Source: Pseudomonas sp. R84
GTDB lineage: Bacteria; Pseudomonadota; Gammaproteobacteria; Pseudomonadales; Pseudomonadaceae
Assembly: GCF_009834515.1 (NCBI RefSeq)
Contig: NZ_CP019426.1
Coordinates: 186,001-250,000, forward strand
Direction: 5' to 3'
DNA: 64,000 nt
Of the stretch, positions 28,102 to 36,265 are shown in pieces. The position numbers and the translations under genes were made by a program. Below the pieces are notes generated by a model. That model worked only from the letters and a program-made list of their open reading frames with translations, had not been told where the DNA came from and searched no databases. Position 1 is the first letter of the stretch. Each line of letters starts with the position of its first letter.

Positions 28102-29781
28102 ATGTCTCTTGCTCTTTTGCGTCCTGTTGCGATTGCTGTGCTACTGGCGCTCGCCGGTTGCGGTGCTTCGTCCACACCCGATTCCGCTGCTGTGCCAGCG
28201 CCGGCGCAGCCTGAGGTGCTGGTTCAGCAGGAAGCGGTCATGACCGGAGGGGCGATGGCCAAGCGCATGGCTTATCCTGCGCCCGTGGCCAGTTTCGCGG
28301 CGATGCCGGCTGCAGACAGTTACCCACAGGGCTACCGTGACGAGCCACGCGAGCAGTATCAAAAACTGGCCGACAACCCGATCCACAGCGTCGCCGAAAC
28401 CCCGGTTTCAACCTTCAGCGCTGACGTTGACACCGGCGCTTATGCCAACATCCGCCGCTTGCTCAATCAGGGGCGTCTGCCGCCGGAAGGCGCGGTGCGG
28501 CTGGAGGAAATGGTCAATTACTTTCCCTACGATTACGCGCTGCCCAGCGATGGCTCGCCGTTTGGCGTGACCACTGAACTGGCCGCCTCGCCGTGGAACC
28601 CACACACCCGCCTGCTGCGCATCGGCATCAAGGCCTCCGACCGCGCCATGGCGGAACTGGCCCCGGCCAATCTAGTGTTTCTGGTGGATGTGTCCGGTTC
28701 GATGGATCGCCGTGAAGGCCTGCCGATGGTGAAAAGTACCCTGAAATTGTTGGTTGATCAGTTACGCGATCAGGATCGCGTTTCGTTGGTGGTGTATGCC
28801 GGCGAATTGAGAGTAGTGCTGGAGCCGACTTCCGGACGGGAAAAAGCGAAAATTCGTACGGCCATCGAGCAATTGACCGCGGGCGGCTCGACCGCTGGCG
28901 CCTCGGGTATCGAACTGGCCTACCAAATGGCCCAGCAAGCCTTCATCCCCAAAGGCATCAACCGCATCCTCTTGGCCACCGATGGCGACTTCAATGTCGG
29001 CGTCAGCGACTTCGACAGCCTCAAACAAATGGCTGTGGATAAACGCAAAAGCGGGATTTCGCTGACGACGCTGGGTTTTGGTGTGGATAACTACAATGAA
29101 CATTTGATGGAGCAACTGGCCGACGCCGGCGACGGTAACTACGCCTACATCGACAATCTGCGCGAGGCGCGCAAAGTGTTGGTGGATCAGTTGAGTTCGA
29201 CCCTCGCCGTGGTGGCAAAAAACGTCAAATTGCAGGTGGAGTTCAACCCGGCGCAGGTCAGCGAATATCGCCTGCTTGGCTATGAAAACCGCGCGTTGAA
29301 GCGTGAGGATTTCAGCAATGACAAAGTCGATGCCGGCGAAATCGGCGCAGGACACACGGTGACCGCGCTGTACGAAATTGTTCCGGCGGGCGAGAAGGGC
29401 TGGCTGGAGCCGCTGCGTTACGGCAAGTCGGAGCCGGTTGTTTCCGGGAAAAGCGGAGAATTGGCGATGCTGCGTGTGCGTTATCAACAGCCTGAAGGTG
29501 GGAAAAGTCTGCTGATCGAGCGGCCGATAGCCAATCAGACCGCGCCGGCTAGCGAGGATCTGCGTTTTGCTGCTGCCGTTGCCGCGTTTTCCCAGCAGCT
29601 CAAGGATGGCCGTTACACCGGCGACTTCAGCCTGAAAGACACGGAGACACTGGCCCGTGGCGCTCGTGGTGATGATCGCTTCGGTTTGCGCAATGAGTTC
29701 GTGCAACTGGTCGAACTGGCGCAGAGCTTGCGCAACTCAACCGCATCGAACGCGTTGGCCACTGAACAACGGATTGAATAA
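28102..29781 (+). CDS. vWA-domain lipoprotein (YfbK-like)
   Basis: Envelope lipoprotein of 559 residues. Signal peptide and lipobox LAGC, then a Pro/Ala linker, a conserved N-terminal vWF_A region (NPIHSVAETPVSTFSADVDT, GAYANIRRLLNQGRLPPEGA) and a von Willebrand A domain with the metal site FLVDVSGSM (DxSxS). A C-terminal DUF3520-like region ends near LVELAQSLR. The ATG at 28102 follows GAGGTC; an in-frame ATG at 28072 would put ten extra residues before the signal. It directly precedes and probably shares a transcript with an ECF sigma factor. Confidence 0.9.
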   Translation: MSLALLRPVAIAVLLALAGCGASSTPDSAAVPAPAQPEVLVQQEAVMTGGAMAKRMAYPAPVASFAAMPAADSYPQGYRDEPREQYQKLADNPIHSVAETPVSTFSADVDTGAYANIRRLLNQGRLPPEGAVRLEEMVNYFPYDYALPSDGSPFGVTTELAASPWNPHTRLLRIGIKASDRAMAELAPANLVFLVDVSGSMDRREGLPMVKSTLKLLVDQLRDQDRVSLVVYAGELRVVLEPTSGREKAKIRTAIEQLTAGGSTAGASGIELAYQMAQQAFIPKGINRILLATDGDFNVGVSDFDSLKQMAVDKRKSGISLTTLGFGVDNYNEHLMEQLADAGDGNYAYIDNLREARKVLVDQLSSTLAVVAKNVKLQVEFNPAQVSEYRLLGYENRALKREDFSNDKVDAGEIGAGHTVTALYEIVPAGEKGWLEPLRYGKSEPVVSGKSGELAMLRVRYQQPEGGKSLLIERPIANQTAPASEDLRFAAAVAAFSQQLKDGRYTGDFSLKDTETLARGARGDDRFGLRNEFVQLVELAQSLRNSTASNALATEQRIE

Positions 29782-30393
29782 GTGAGTCGTCTGAAAGGCT
29801 TCATCAGTCAGCTGTTTGCCTCGGCAGACAGCTCAACCGCCAGCAGCGATGAATCGCTGCTGGCGCGTTATCGCGAGGGCGACGGCGCCGCGTTCGAGAT
29901 CTTGTACGCGCGCCATCGCCAAGGCCTGTACCGGTTTCTGCTCGGCTTGAGCGGCAAACCGGAACTGGCCGACGAAGTATTTCAGGAAACCTGGCTGAGC
30001 CTGATTCGCAGCGCCAGTCAGCCACAAGGCCGGGCGACATTTCGTACGTGGCTGTTCCAGATCGCGCGCAATCGCCTGATCGATTACTGGCGCAAGCATG
30101 GCGCCCAGCAACCGCTGCACGACAGTTATGATGAACAAGCGCATGCCGTCAGCGATGAGGCGAACGATCCCGAACAACTGCTCAGCCTGAGCCGCGACAA
30201 CCAGCGTCTGGAAAGCGCCCTGCAAACCCTGCCCGCCGACCAGCGCGAAGTGTTCCTGCTGCGTACCCACGGCGACCTCGACCTGGCACAAATCGCCAGC
30301 CTCACCGAAGCATCGCTGGAAACCGTCAAAAGCCGCTTGCGCTACGCCCAGCAAAAACTGCGTCGGCTGCTGGCCGAGGAGGTACTGACATGA
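29782..30393 (+). CDS. ECF-type RNA polymerase sigma factor
   Basis: Sigma factor of 203 residues. Region 2 is seen as SLLARYREGDGAAFEILYAR, ELADEVFQETWLSLIRSA and TWLFQIARNRLIDYWRKH; region 4 as ALQTLPADQREVFLLRTHGD and SLETVKSRLRYAQQKLRRLL. The GTG start at 29782 immediately follows the vWA stop. The stop overlaps the next gene by ATGA, as for a sigma/anti-sigma pair. It may transcribe its own operon; I found no convincing ECF promoter at correct spacing upstream. Confidence 0.92.
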   Translation: MSRLKGFISQLFASADSSTASSDESLLARYREGDGAAFEILYARHRQGLYRFLLGLSGKPELADEVFQETWLSLIRSASQPQGRATFRTWLFQIARNRLIDYWRKHGAQQPLHDSYDEQAHAVSDEANDPEQLLSLSRDNQRLESALQTLPADQREVFLLRTHGDLDLAQIASLTEASLETVKSRLRYAQQKLRRLLAEEVLT

Positions 30394-30986
30394 CTGACGC
30401 CCGCCAGACACCCGAAGATCCGCTGATCAAACATGTGCGCGAACAGCACAACGCCGAACCACCAGCGCACCTCGATGCGTTCATCCTCAACGCCGCGCAG
30501 CGTCAAACCCCTGCGCCGACACCAAGCCTGTGGAAACGCTGGCTCGACGTCTGCCGCAAACCGCGCTGGCAAGTCGCATTCGCCAGCCTCGTCGGCGTGG
30601 CATTGATGCTGTCGCTTGTCCAGCGTGCTCCTGAGCCGCTGCGTCAGTACGACTCCATTCCTGCCCCCGAGCTAGCAGTGCCCATGACCGACACGGACTC
30701 AGCGCAACTGCACCGATTGTCCGCCCCGGCCGGCGCCCTGCCAGCCCCTGTGCCGATGATGGAAATGGCCGCGCCGATGCAAGATCAAGCCATCAGCGCC
30801 GATGAAGCCAAATTCAGCAAGCGCGCCGCTGCCCCGGCCAACGGCCTCGACGCACAACTGCGCGAAGTCCTGCGCCTGCGTGAATCCGGCCAGTCACAAG
30901 CCGCCGACAGCCTGTTCAACAACCTGCACAAACGCTACCCGAACGCCGATCTCGACGCCCGACTCGAACAGTTGCAGAAAAAATGA
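30390..30986 (+). CDS. Probable membrane anti-sigma factor
   Basis: Protein of 198 residues with a short cytoplasmic N-terminus (LIKHVREQHNAEPPAHLDAF), one membrane helix (about residues 66-82, WQVAFASLVGVALMLSLVQR) and a periplasmic Pro/Ala/Met-rich part ending in a helix (LREVLRLRESGQSQAADSLF then YPNADLDARLEQLQ). This is the topology of an anti-sigma factor, and the gene overlaps the sigma gene. The zinc-binding HxxxCxxC motif is missing, so it belongs to a non-ZAS type. The function is inferred mainly from context. Confidence 0.75.
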   Translation: MTDARQTPEDPLIKHVREQHNAEPPAHLDAFILNAAQRQTPAPTPSLWKRWLDVCRKPRWQVAFASLVGVALMLSLVQRAPEPLRQYDSIPAPELAVPMTDTDSAQLHRLSAPAGALPAPVPMMEMAAPMQDQAISADEAKFSKRAAAPANGLDAQLREVLRLRESGQSQAADSLFNNLHKRYPNADLDARLEQLQKK

Positions 30987-31066
30987 CCGCCAGATCCCCC
31001 AGCCATTTGGCATTGCCCCGCAAAAACGCGCACTATCGGGACATTGCCAATGCGCTGGAGGACAAC

Positions 31067-31279
31067 GTGGCAGCAAAAATTGACCGCATCGCCCAACTGC
31101 TCAACTGCCCGGAGAAGGGCGAGGAGATGCGGCGCGCGATTACCGAGACGCGTAAGGAGTTTCTGCTTAACCAGTCGGAAGAGGATGTCGTTGATGAAGG
31201 CGACGTCTTTGAGGAGGTTGAGGAGGAAGAAGACGACGATGATGATGATTACGACGAGTTTGACTGGACGACGGAGTAA
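31067..31279 (+). CDS. Small acidic protein, unknown
   Basis: A GTG at 31067, placed after a strong GGAGG site, gives 70 residues: a helical N-terminal half ([40 protein letters not shown]) and an extremely acidic tail with about 20 Asp/Glu of the last 30 residues. An ATG at 30983 in the same frame, overlapping the anti-sigma stop as ATGA, would add 28 residues. Which start is used is undecided. I do not recognise a family; the acidic tail resembles those of proteins that bind basic partners or mimic DNA, which is speculation. Confidence 0.7.
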   Translation: MAAKIDRIAQLLNCPEKGEEMRRAITETRKEFLLNQSEEDVVDEGDVFEEVEEEEDDDDDDYDEFDWTTE

Positions 31280-31311
31280 CGTCGTTCCGGTCCCTTTGCG
31301 TCACCCACAAA

Positions 31312-31342
31312 AAAGCCCCGGACCATCACAGTCCGGGGCTTT
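31312..31342. terminator. Bidirectional terminator
   Basis: A perfect 12-bp stem AAAGCCCCGGAC / GTCCGGGGCTTT with a 7-base loop. Read on the minus strand it ends in a run of T residues and so terminates the tRNA-Arg transcript; read on the plus strand it follows the acidic-protein gene. Confidence 0.9.
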
Positions 31343-31356
31343 CTCGTTTAAATCAA

Positions 31357-31433
31357 TGGTGCACCAGGCGGGATTCGAACCCACGACCCCTGCCTTCGGA
31401 GGGCAGTACTCTATCCAGCTGAGCTACTGGTGC
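31357..31433 (-). tRNA. tRNA-Arg (anticodon CCG)
   Basis: The minus strand folds into a full cloverleaf of 77 bases. The acceptor stem is GCACCAG/CTGGTGC, the D arm starts GCTC, the anticodon stem is CTGCC/GGCAG with loop CTCCGAA (anticodon CCG reading CGG, Arg), and the T arm is GTGGG-TTCGAAT-CCCGC. CCA is encoded. On the minus strand a TATGAT box at 31449-31444, 10 bases upstream of the tRNA with a GC-rich discriminator, is a likely -10 element. Confidence 0.97.
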
Positions 31434-31875
31434 AGCGGGCGACATCATACCTAGGTCGGCTCGGGGCGTCCATGCTGGGTTTCGGCACGGATTGTCAGTG
31501 CGCGTGTCGGCGCAAATCGCTGCATTCCATAAAGCTGTAACGTCCTGCAAAACCCTCGCTTGGCGCTTTCTCGGGACTGTTCTATGGTTTTGTGGCGGCT
31601 GAGGCTTTTGGCGCGTTGATCTGAAAAATTCCACAAACACGCCGTTTTTGTTCTTTTTTTCGAACGACCTATTGTCCTTTAACCCCTTTGATCCTACGAT
31701 CCGTTTGAGATTTCAAACGCTCGTTGACCGGGCGTTGAAGCGCCAGTGTTTCGAATCGTGCACGGTTGAAGCGCCACACCCGGTCACTGATTTCCCTGAC
31801 GGCAGCCTCGCGAGGCGCCTTTCTACAATCATAATTTGCTCCGCGCAGGCCGCGGTGCTGTTAAGGAAAGCCGAC
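31434..31875. other. Long intergenic region upstream of gabD
   Basis: 442 bases without a convincing gene. It holds the tRNA promoter near its left end, a T-rich stretch around 31645-31660, and a perfect dyad GTTTGA-gatt-TCAAAC at 31703-31718 that could bind a regulator of gabDT. The gabD ribosome site (AAGGAAAG) lies at its right end. An open frame continues upstream of gabD from 31648 but has no ribosome site and unlike residues, so it is not called. Confidence 0.6.
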
Positions 31876-33318
31876 ATGCAGCTTAAAGACACCCTGTTGT
31901 TCCGCCAGCAAGCCTTCATTGATGGCGCTTGGGTCGATGCGGACAACGGTCAGACGATAAAGGTCAACAACCCGGCCACCGGTGAAATCCTCGGTACCGT
32001 GCCAAAAATGGGCGCCGCCGAAACCCGCCGTGCCATTGAAGCCGCTGATAAAGCGCTGCCGGCCTGGCGTGCACTGACCGCCAAAGAGCGTGCCGGCAAG
32101 CTGCGTCGCTGGTTCGAACTGATGATCGAGCACCAGGACGACCTCGCGCGCCTGATGACCCTCGAGCAGGGCAAGCCGCTGGCCGAAGCCAAGGGCGAAA
32201 TCGTTTACGCCGCTTCGTTCATCGAGTGGTTCGCCGAGGAGGCCAAGCGCATCTACGGTGATGTGATTCCGGGCCACCAGCCAGACAAGCGCTTGATCGT
32301 GATCAAGCAGCCAATCGGCGTGACCGCTGCGATCACCCCGTGGAACTTCCCGGCCGCGATGATCACCCGTAAAGCCGGCCCGGCACTGGCCGCCGGTTGC
32401 ACCATGGTGCTCAAGCCTGCTTCGCAAACTCCGTTTTCCGCTTTCGCCCTGGCCGAACTGGCTCAGCGCGCGGGCATTCCTGCGGGCGTGTTCAGTGTCG
32501 TTTCCGGCAGCGCCGGCGACATCGGCAGCGAGCTGACCAGCAACCCGATCGTGCGCAAACTGTCCTTCACCGGTTCGACCGAAATCGGTCGTCAGCTGAT
32601 GTCGGAATGCGCCAAGGACATCAAGAAAGTCTCGCTGGAACTGGGCGGCAACGCGCCGTTCATCGTGTTCGACGACGCGGACCTGGATAAGGCCGTCGAA
32701 GGCGCGATCATTTCCAAATACCGCAACAACGGCCAGACCTGCGTCTGCGCCAACCGTCTGTACATTCAGGATTCGGTCTACGACGCGTTCGCCGAGAAGC
32801 TGAAAGTGGCCGTGGCCAAACTGAAGATCGGCAACGGTCTGGAAGACGGCACCACCACTGGCCCGCTGATCGACGAAAAAGCCGTGGCCAAAGTGCAAGA
32901 ACACATCGCTGACGCTGTAGCCAAAGGCGCCACCGTGCTGGCTGGTGGCAAGGCGATGGAAGGCAACTTCTTCGAGCCGACCATCCTCACCAACGTGCCG
33001 AAAAATGCCGCCGTGGCCAAGGAAGAAACCTTCGGTCCACTGGCGCCGCTGTTCCGCTTCAAAGACGAGGCCGAAGTGATCGCGATGTCCAACGACACCG
33101 AGTTCGGTCTGGCTTCGTACTTCTACGCTCGTGACCTCGGTCGTGTGTTCCGTGTCGCTGAAGCGCTGGAATACGGCATGGTCGGCGTCAACACCGGGCT
33201 GATCTCCAACGAAGTCGCGCCGTTCGGCGGCATCAAGGCCTCGGGCTTGGGCCGTGAAGGCTCCAAGTACGGCATCGAAGATTACCTGGAAATCAAATAC
33301 CTCTGCCTGGGCATCTAA
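31876..33318 (+). CDS. gabD: Succinate-semialdehyde dehydrogenase
   Basis: Enzyme of 480 residues that oxidises succinate semialdehyde to succinate with NAD(P)+, the last step of GABA breakdown. Aldehyde dehydrogenase motifs are complete: the cofactor loop TPWNFPAAMITRKAGPALAA, FTGSTEIGRQL, the general-base glutamate in SLELGGNAPF, and the catalytic cysteine in NNGQTCVCANR. The ATG at 31876 has AAGGAAAG upstream. gabT follows after 185 bases on the same strand, the usual Pseudomonas gabDT order. Confidence 0.95.
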   Translation: MQLKDTLLFRQQAFIDGAWVDADNGQTIKVNNPATGEILGTVPKMGAAETRRAIEAADKALPAWRALTAKERAGKLRRWFELMIEHQDDLARLMTLEQGKPLAEAKGEIVYAASFIEWFAEEAKRIYGDVIPGHQPDKRLIVIKQPIGVTAAITPWNFPAAMITRKAGPALAAGCTMVLKPASQTPFSAFALAELAQRAGIPAGVFSVVSGSAGDIGSELTSNPIVRKLSFTGSTEIGRQLMSECAKDIKKVSLELGGNAPFIVFDDADLDKAVEGAIISKYRNNGQTCVCANRLYIQDSVYDAFAEKLKVAVAKLKIGNGLEDGTTTGPLIDEKAVAKVQEHIADAVAKGATVLAGGKAMEGNFFEPTILTNVPKNAAVAKEETFGPLAPLFRFKDEAEVIAMSNDTEFGLASYFYARDLGRVFRVAEALEYGMVGVNTGLISNEVAPFGGIKASGLGREGSKYGIEDYLEIKYLCLGI

Positions 33319-33503
33319 GCTCGGACAAGGATCGCTGCAAACGCAAAGGGCACGAGAGCGCTGTCCCTTTGCGTGGTTTCAAACCGGAATTTTCTCTGCG
33401 GCCAGAAACGCCGTGGCAGTCGATCATCGCATGCTGCCACCGTCGATTTCTCCCGCTTAATCCTTGAACCACGCCGCCCGATGAGCGGCGAATGAGGACT
33501 GTA

Positions 33504-34781
33504 ATGAGCAAGACTAACGCTGAACTGATGGCCCGTCGTACCGCAGCTGTTCCACGTGGTGTTGGCCAGATTCACCCGATCTTCGCTGAATCGGCAAAGA
33601 ACGCTACCGTGACTGACGTTGAAGGTCGTGAGTTCATCGACTTCGCCGGCGGCATCGCTGTACTGAACACCGGCCACGTGCACCCGAAAATCATCGCCGC
33701 CGTGACCGAACAGCTGAACAAGCTGACCCACACCTGCTTCCAGGTACTGGCTTACGAGCCGTACGTTGAGCTGTGCGAAAAGATCAACGCGAAGGTCCCA
33801 GGTGATTTCGCCAAGAAAACCCTGCTGGTCACCACCGGTTCCGAGGCCGTGGAAAACGCCGTGAAAATCGCCCGTGCCGCCACTGGCCGTGCTGGCGTGA
33901 TCGCCTTCACCGGCGCCTACCACGGTCGCACCATGATGACTTTGGGTCTGACCGGTAAAGTCGTGCCTTACTCGGCTGGCATGGGCCTGATGCCAGGCGG
34001 CATCTTCCGCGCGCTGTACCCGAACGAACTGCACGGCGTGAGCATCGACGATTCGATCGCTTCCATCGAACGCATCTTCAAGAACGACGCCGAGCCAAAA
34101 GACATCGCCGCAATCATCATCGAGCCTGTGCAGGGTGAAGGTGGTTTCTACGTTGCGCCGAAAGAGTTCATGAAGCGCCTGCGCGCGCTGTGCGACCAGC
34201 ACGGCATCCTGCTGATCGCTGACGAAGTACAAACCGGCGCTGGCCGTACCGGTACGTTCTTCGCCATGGAACAGATGGGCGTTGCTGCTGATCTGACCAC
34301 CTTCGCCAAATCCATCGCTGGCGGCTTCCCGCTCGCCGGTGTTTGCGGCAAGGCCGAATACATGGACGCCATTGCGCCAGGCGGCCTGGGCGGCACCTAC
34401 GCCGGTAGCCCGATCGCTTGCGCCGCTGCTCTGGCAGTGATGGAAGTGTTCGAAGAAGAGCAACTGCTGGACCGCTGCAAGGCTGTCGGCGAACGTCTGG
34501 TCACTGGCCTGAAAGCTATCCAGGCCAAGTATCCGGTGATTGGCGAAGTCCGAGCCCTGGGCGCGATGATCGCGGTCGAGCTCTTCGAAAACGGTGACAG
34601 CCACAAGCCAAACGCTGCAGCAGTAGCGTCGGTTGTGGCCAAGGCGCGCGACAAGGGCCTGATCCTGCTGTCCTGCGGCACCTACGGCAACGTTCTGCGC
34701 GTCCTCGTACCGCTGACCTCGCCGGACGAGCAACTGGATAAAGGCCTGGCGATCATCGAAGAGTGCTTCTCCGAGCTCTGA
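33504..34781 (+). CDS. gabT: 4-aminobutyrate transaminase
   Basis: PLP enzyme of 425 residues converting GABA and 2-oxoglutarate to succinate semialdehyde and glutamate; its product feeds gabD. Class III aminotransferase motifs are TTGSEAVENAVKIARAATGR, GAYHGRTMMTLGLTG, the PLP-aspartate segment ILLIADEVQTGAGRTGTFFA and the Schiff-base lysine in TTFAKSIAGGFPL. The ATG at 33504 is preferred over 33492 because GAGGA precedes it at 5-6 bases. It ends at a strong terminator. Confidence 0.95.
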   Translation: MSKTNAELMARRTAAVPRGVGQIHPIFAESAKNATVTDVEGREFIDFAGGIAVLNTGHVHPKIIAAVTEQLNKLTHTCFQVLAYEPYVELCEKINAKVPGDFAKKTLLVTTGSEAVENAVKIARAATGRAGVIAFTGAYHGRTMMTLGLTGKVVPYSAGMGLMPGGIFRALYPNELHGVSIDDSIASIERIFKNDAEPKDIAAIIIEPVQGEGGFYVAPKEFMKRLRALCDQHGILLIADEVQTGAGRTGTFFAMEQMGVAADLTTFAKSIAGGFPLAGVCGKAEYMDAIAPGGLGGTYAGSPIACAAALAVMEVFEEEQLLDRCKAVGERLVTGLKAIQAKYPVIGEVRALGAMIAVELFENGDSHKPNAAAVASVVAKARDKGLILLSCGTYGNVLRVLVPLTSPDEQLDKGLAIIEECFSEL

Positions 34782-34804
34782 TCACCCCGTGTGACCTGAT
34801 CGAC

Positions 34805-34830
34805 AAAAACCCGCTTCGGCGGGTTTTTTT
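34805..34830 (+). terminator. Rho-independent terminator of gabT
   Basis: The stem AAAACCCGC with loop ttcg and GCGGGTTTT is followed by further T residues, 24 bases after the gabT stop. Confidence 0.95.
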
Positions 34831-34917
34831 ACGCCCCTTGAAACACATCGAGCGCTTTAGCGCTGTATCGAATGGCCAGCATTGGCTAAGGTTCAGGCAT
34901 TGCAAGGGAGAGCGCGC

Positions 34918-36129
34918 ATGACTGCCGTTGATTTACCCGCCGTACCGCGAGTGCTGATTGCCGAGGCTGATCCGTGGTCTCGCGACTTGCTCAAACAAGT
35001 GTTGCTGAACGTGCGTTGCGATGCACGGCTGGATCTGTGTGCCGATGGCCAGCAAGCCATGTCGATGCTCAGCGAAATTCCGTATGACCTCGCCATCGTC
35101 GATTGGGAACTGCCCGGCGTCGATGGTTTGAATGTGCTGCGCAGCGTGCGTCAGCGCAAGCGCAATCCACCGCTGCCGTTCATTCTGATGAGCAACCGCA
35201 ACGACAGCGCCAGTGTGCGCGAAGCGATTCCGTTGGCGCCGACGGCGTATCTGACCAAACCACTGAACATGGAAAACCTGACTGAGCGTTTACAAGGCTT
35301 GTTGCTGAATGCCGGTGAAGAGGTGTTCTGTGAGGTGCCGGCATTGGCGCCGGGCATGACCTTGGCAGTATTTCTTGAGCGCCGCCGCGAGCAAGCCGAC
35401 GGCGCACCGTTGATGACCGATGTGCAGGTGGCGGTGAAGCGCAGCCTCAATCCCAATGGCCTCGATCTGAAGTTGCTGGAAGATGAGATCAAAACCGATC
35501 CACAGATCACGGCGGTGTTGATCGCTGCGGCCAACAGCGCGGCGCAGCACCACGGCGCGCCGGTGCAAACACTGGCGCAAGCCCTGCATCGCTTGGGCAC
35601 CGGACAGAGCATGAACCTGATTCTGGGGCTGGCACTCAAGCGCAGCGCCAGGCTCAGTGATCCGTGTCTGGCGGATTACGCCGAGCGTTATTGGGGATTG
35701 TCGCTACACACTGCGGAATATGCGCGCACGTTGGCGCGGCTTCTCGATCTCGATCAGGAGCGCTGTTACTGCGCGGGCATGCTGCATCGCTTGGGTGATC
35801 TGGCGTTGCTGCGTTGTCTGCAGGAATGGCAGCAGGCCGGTGGAGAGCTGGATGAGTGGGAGGAGGTGGGCGACGCGCTGGCGGAATTTGGCGCCGCTTA
35901 CGGTTCGGCTCTGCGTACTCGCTGGCGCCTGCCGCTGGAGTTGCGGGAGCTGATTGCCTCGGTCTACCAGCTCGGCGGCGGGGTGTATTCGCGTGAGGCG
36001 CTGGTGATGAACATGGCGGCGCAGATGGCCCGCTTGACCGAGCATGAGGGCGTGGAGGAGTTGGCGAAGAGCCGCACGGCGCGGTTGCTCAAGATCGGGC
36101 TGCCGGAGTTGATGCGGATGCGCAAATAA
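34918..36129 (+). CDS. Response regulator with HDOD output domain
   Basis: Protein of 403 residues. An N-terminal CheY-like receiver domain has the phosphoacceptor D62 (LAIVDWELPGVDG) and the lysine in AYLTKPLN. After a linker (residues 135-180) the HDOD domain spans about 185-390 (LKLLEDEIKTDPQITAVLIA, HRLGTGQSMNLILGLALK, GMLHRLGDLALL). HDOD proteins lack the metal-dependent phosphohydrolase residues of HD-GYP and act by protein contacts. The ATG at 34918 follows AAGGGAGAG. No cognate kinase is adjacent. Confidence 0.92.
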   Translation: MTAVDLPAVPRVLIAEADPWSRDLLKQVLLNVRCDARLDLCADGQQAMSMLSEIPYDLAIVDWELPGVDGLNVLRSVRQRKRNPPLPFILMSNRNDSASVREAIPLAPTAYLTKPLNMENLTERLQGLLLNAGEEVFCEVPALAPGMTLAVFLERRREQADGAPLMTDVQVAVKRSLNPNGLDLKLLEDEIKTDPQITAVLIAAANSAAQHHGAPVQTLAQALHRLGTGQSMNLILGLALKRSARLSDPCLADYAERYWGLSLHTAEYARTLARLLDLDQERCYCAGMLHRLGDLALLRCLQEWQQAGGELDEWEEVGDALAEFGAAYGSALRTRWRLPLELRELIASVYQLGGGVYSREALVMNMAAQMARLTEHEGVEELAKSRTARLLKIGLPELMRMRK

Positions 36130-36149
36130 CCTGACTTACACAATTCCAA

Positions 36150-36237
36150 TGTAGGAGTGAGCCTGCTCGCGATAGCGGTGTGTCAGTCAATTCTGTGTGT
36201 CCGACACACCGCTATCGCGAGCAGGCTCACTCCTACA
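36150..36237. repeat. REPIN-like inverted repeat (family A variant)
   Basis: Perfect 35-bp arms at 36150-36184 and 36203-36237, the longest arms among the family A copies here. It lies between convergent genes (HDOD regulator and diguanylate cyclase) and probably terminates both transcripts. Confidence 0.93.
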
Positions 36238-36265
36238 ATGGATCTCTGTGTAGCTGAGATACGGG

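Noticed and set aside
30890..31066. Promoter TTGGCA (31007) with CACTAT (31031) for the acidic protein
   Set aside because: Spacing of 18 is acceptable but the -10 matches only half of the consensus, so it is not annotated.
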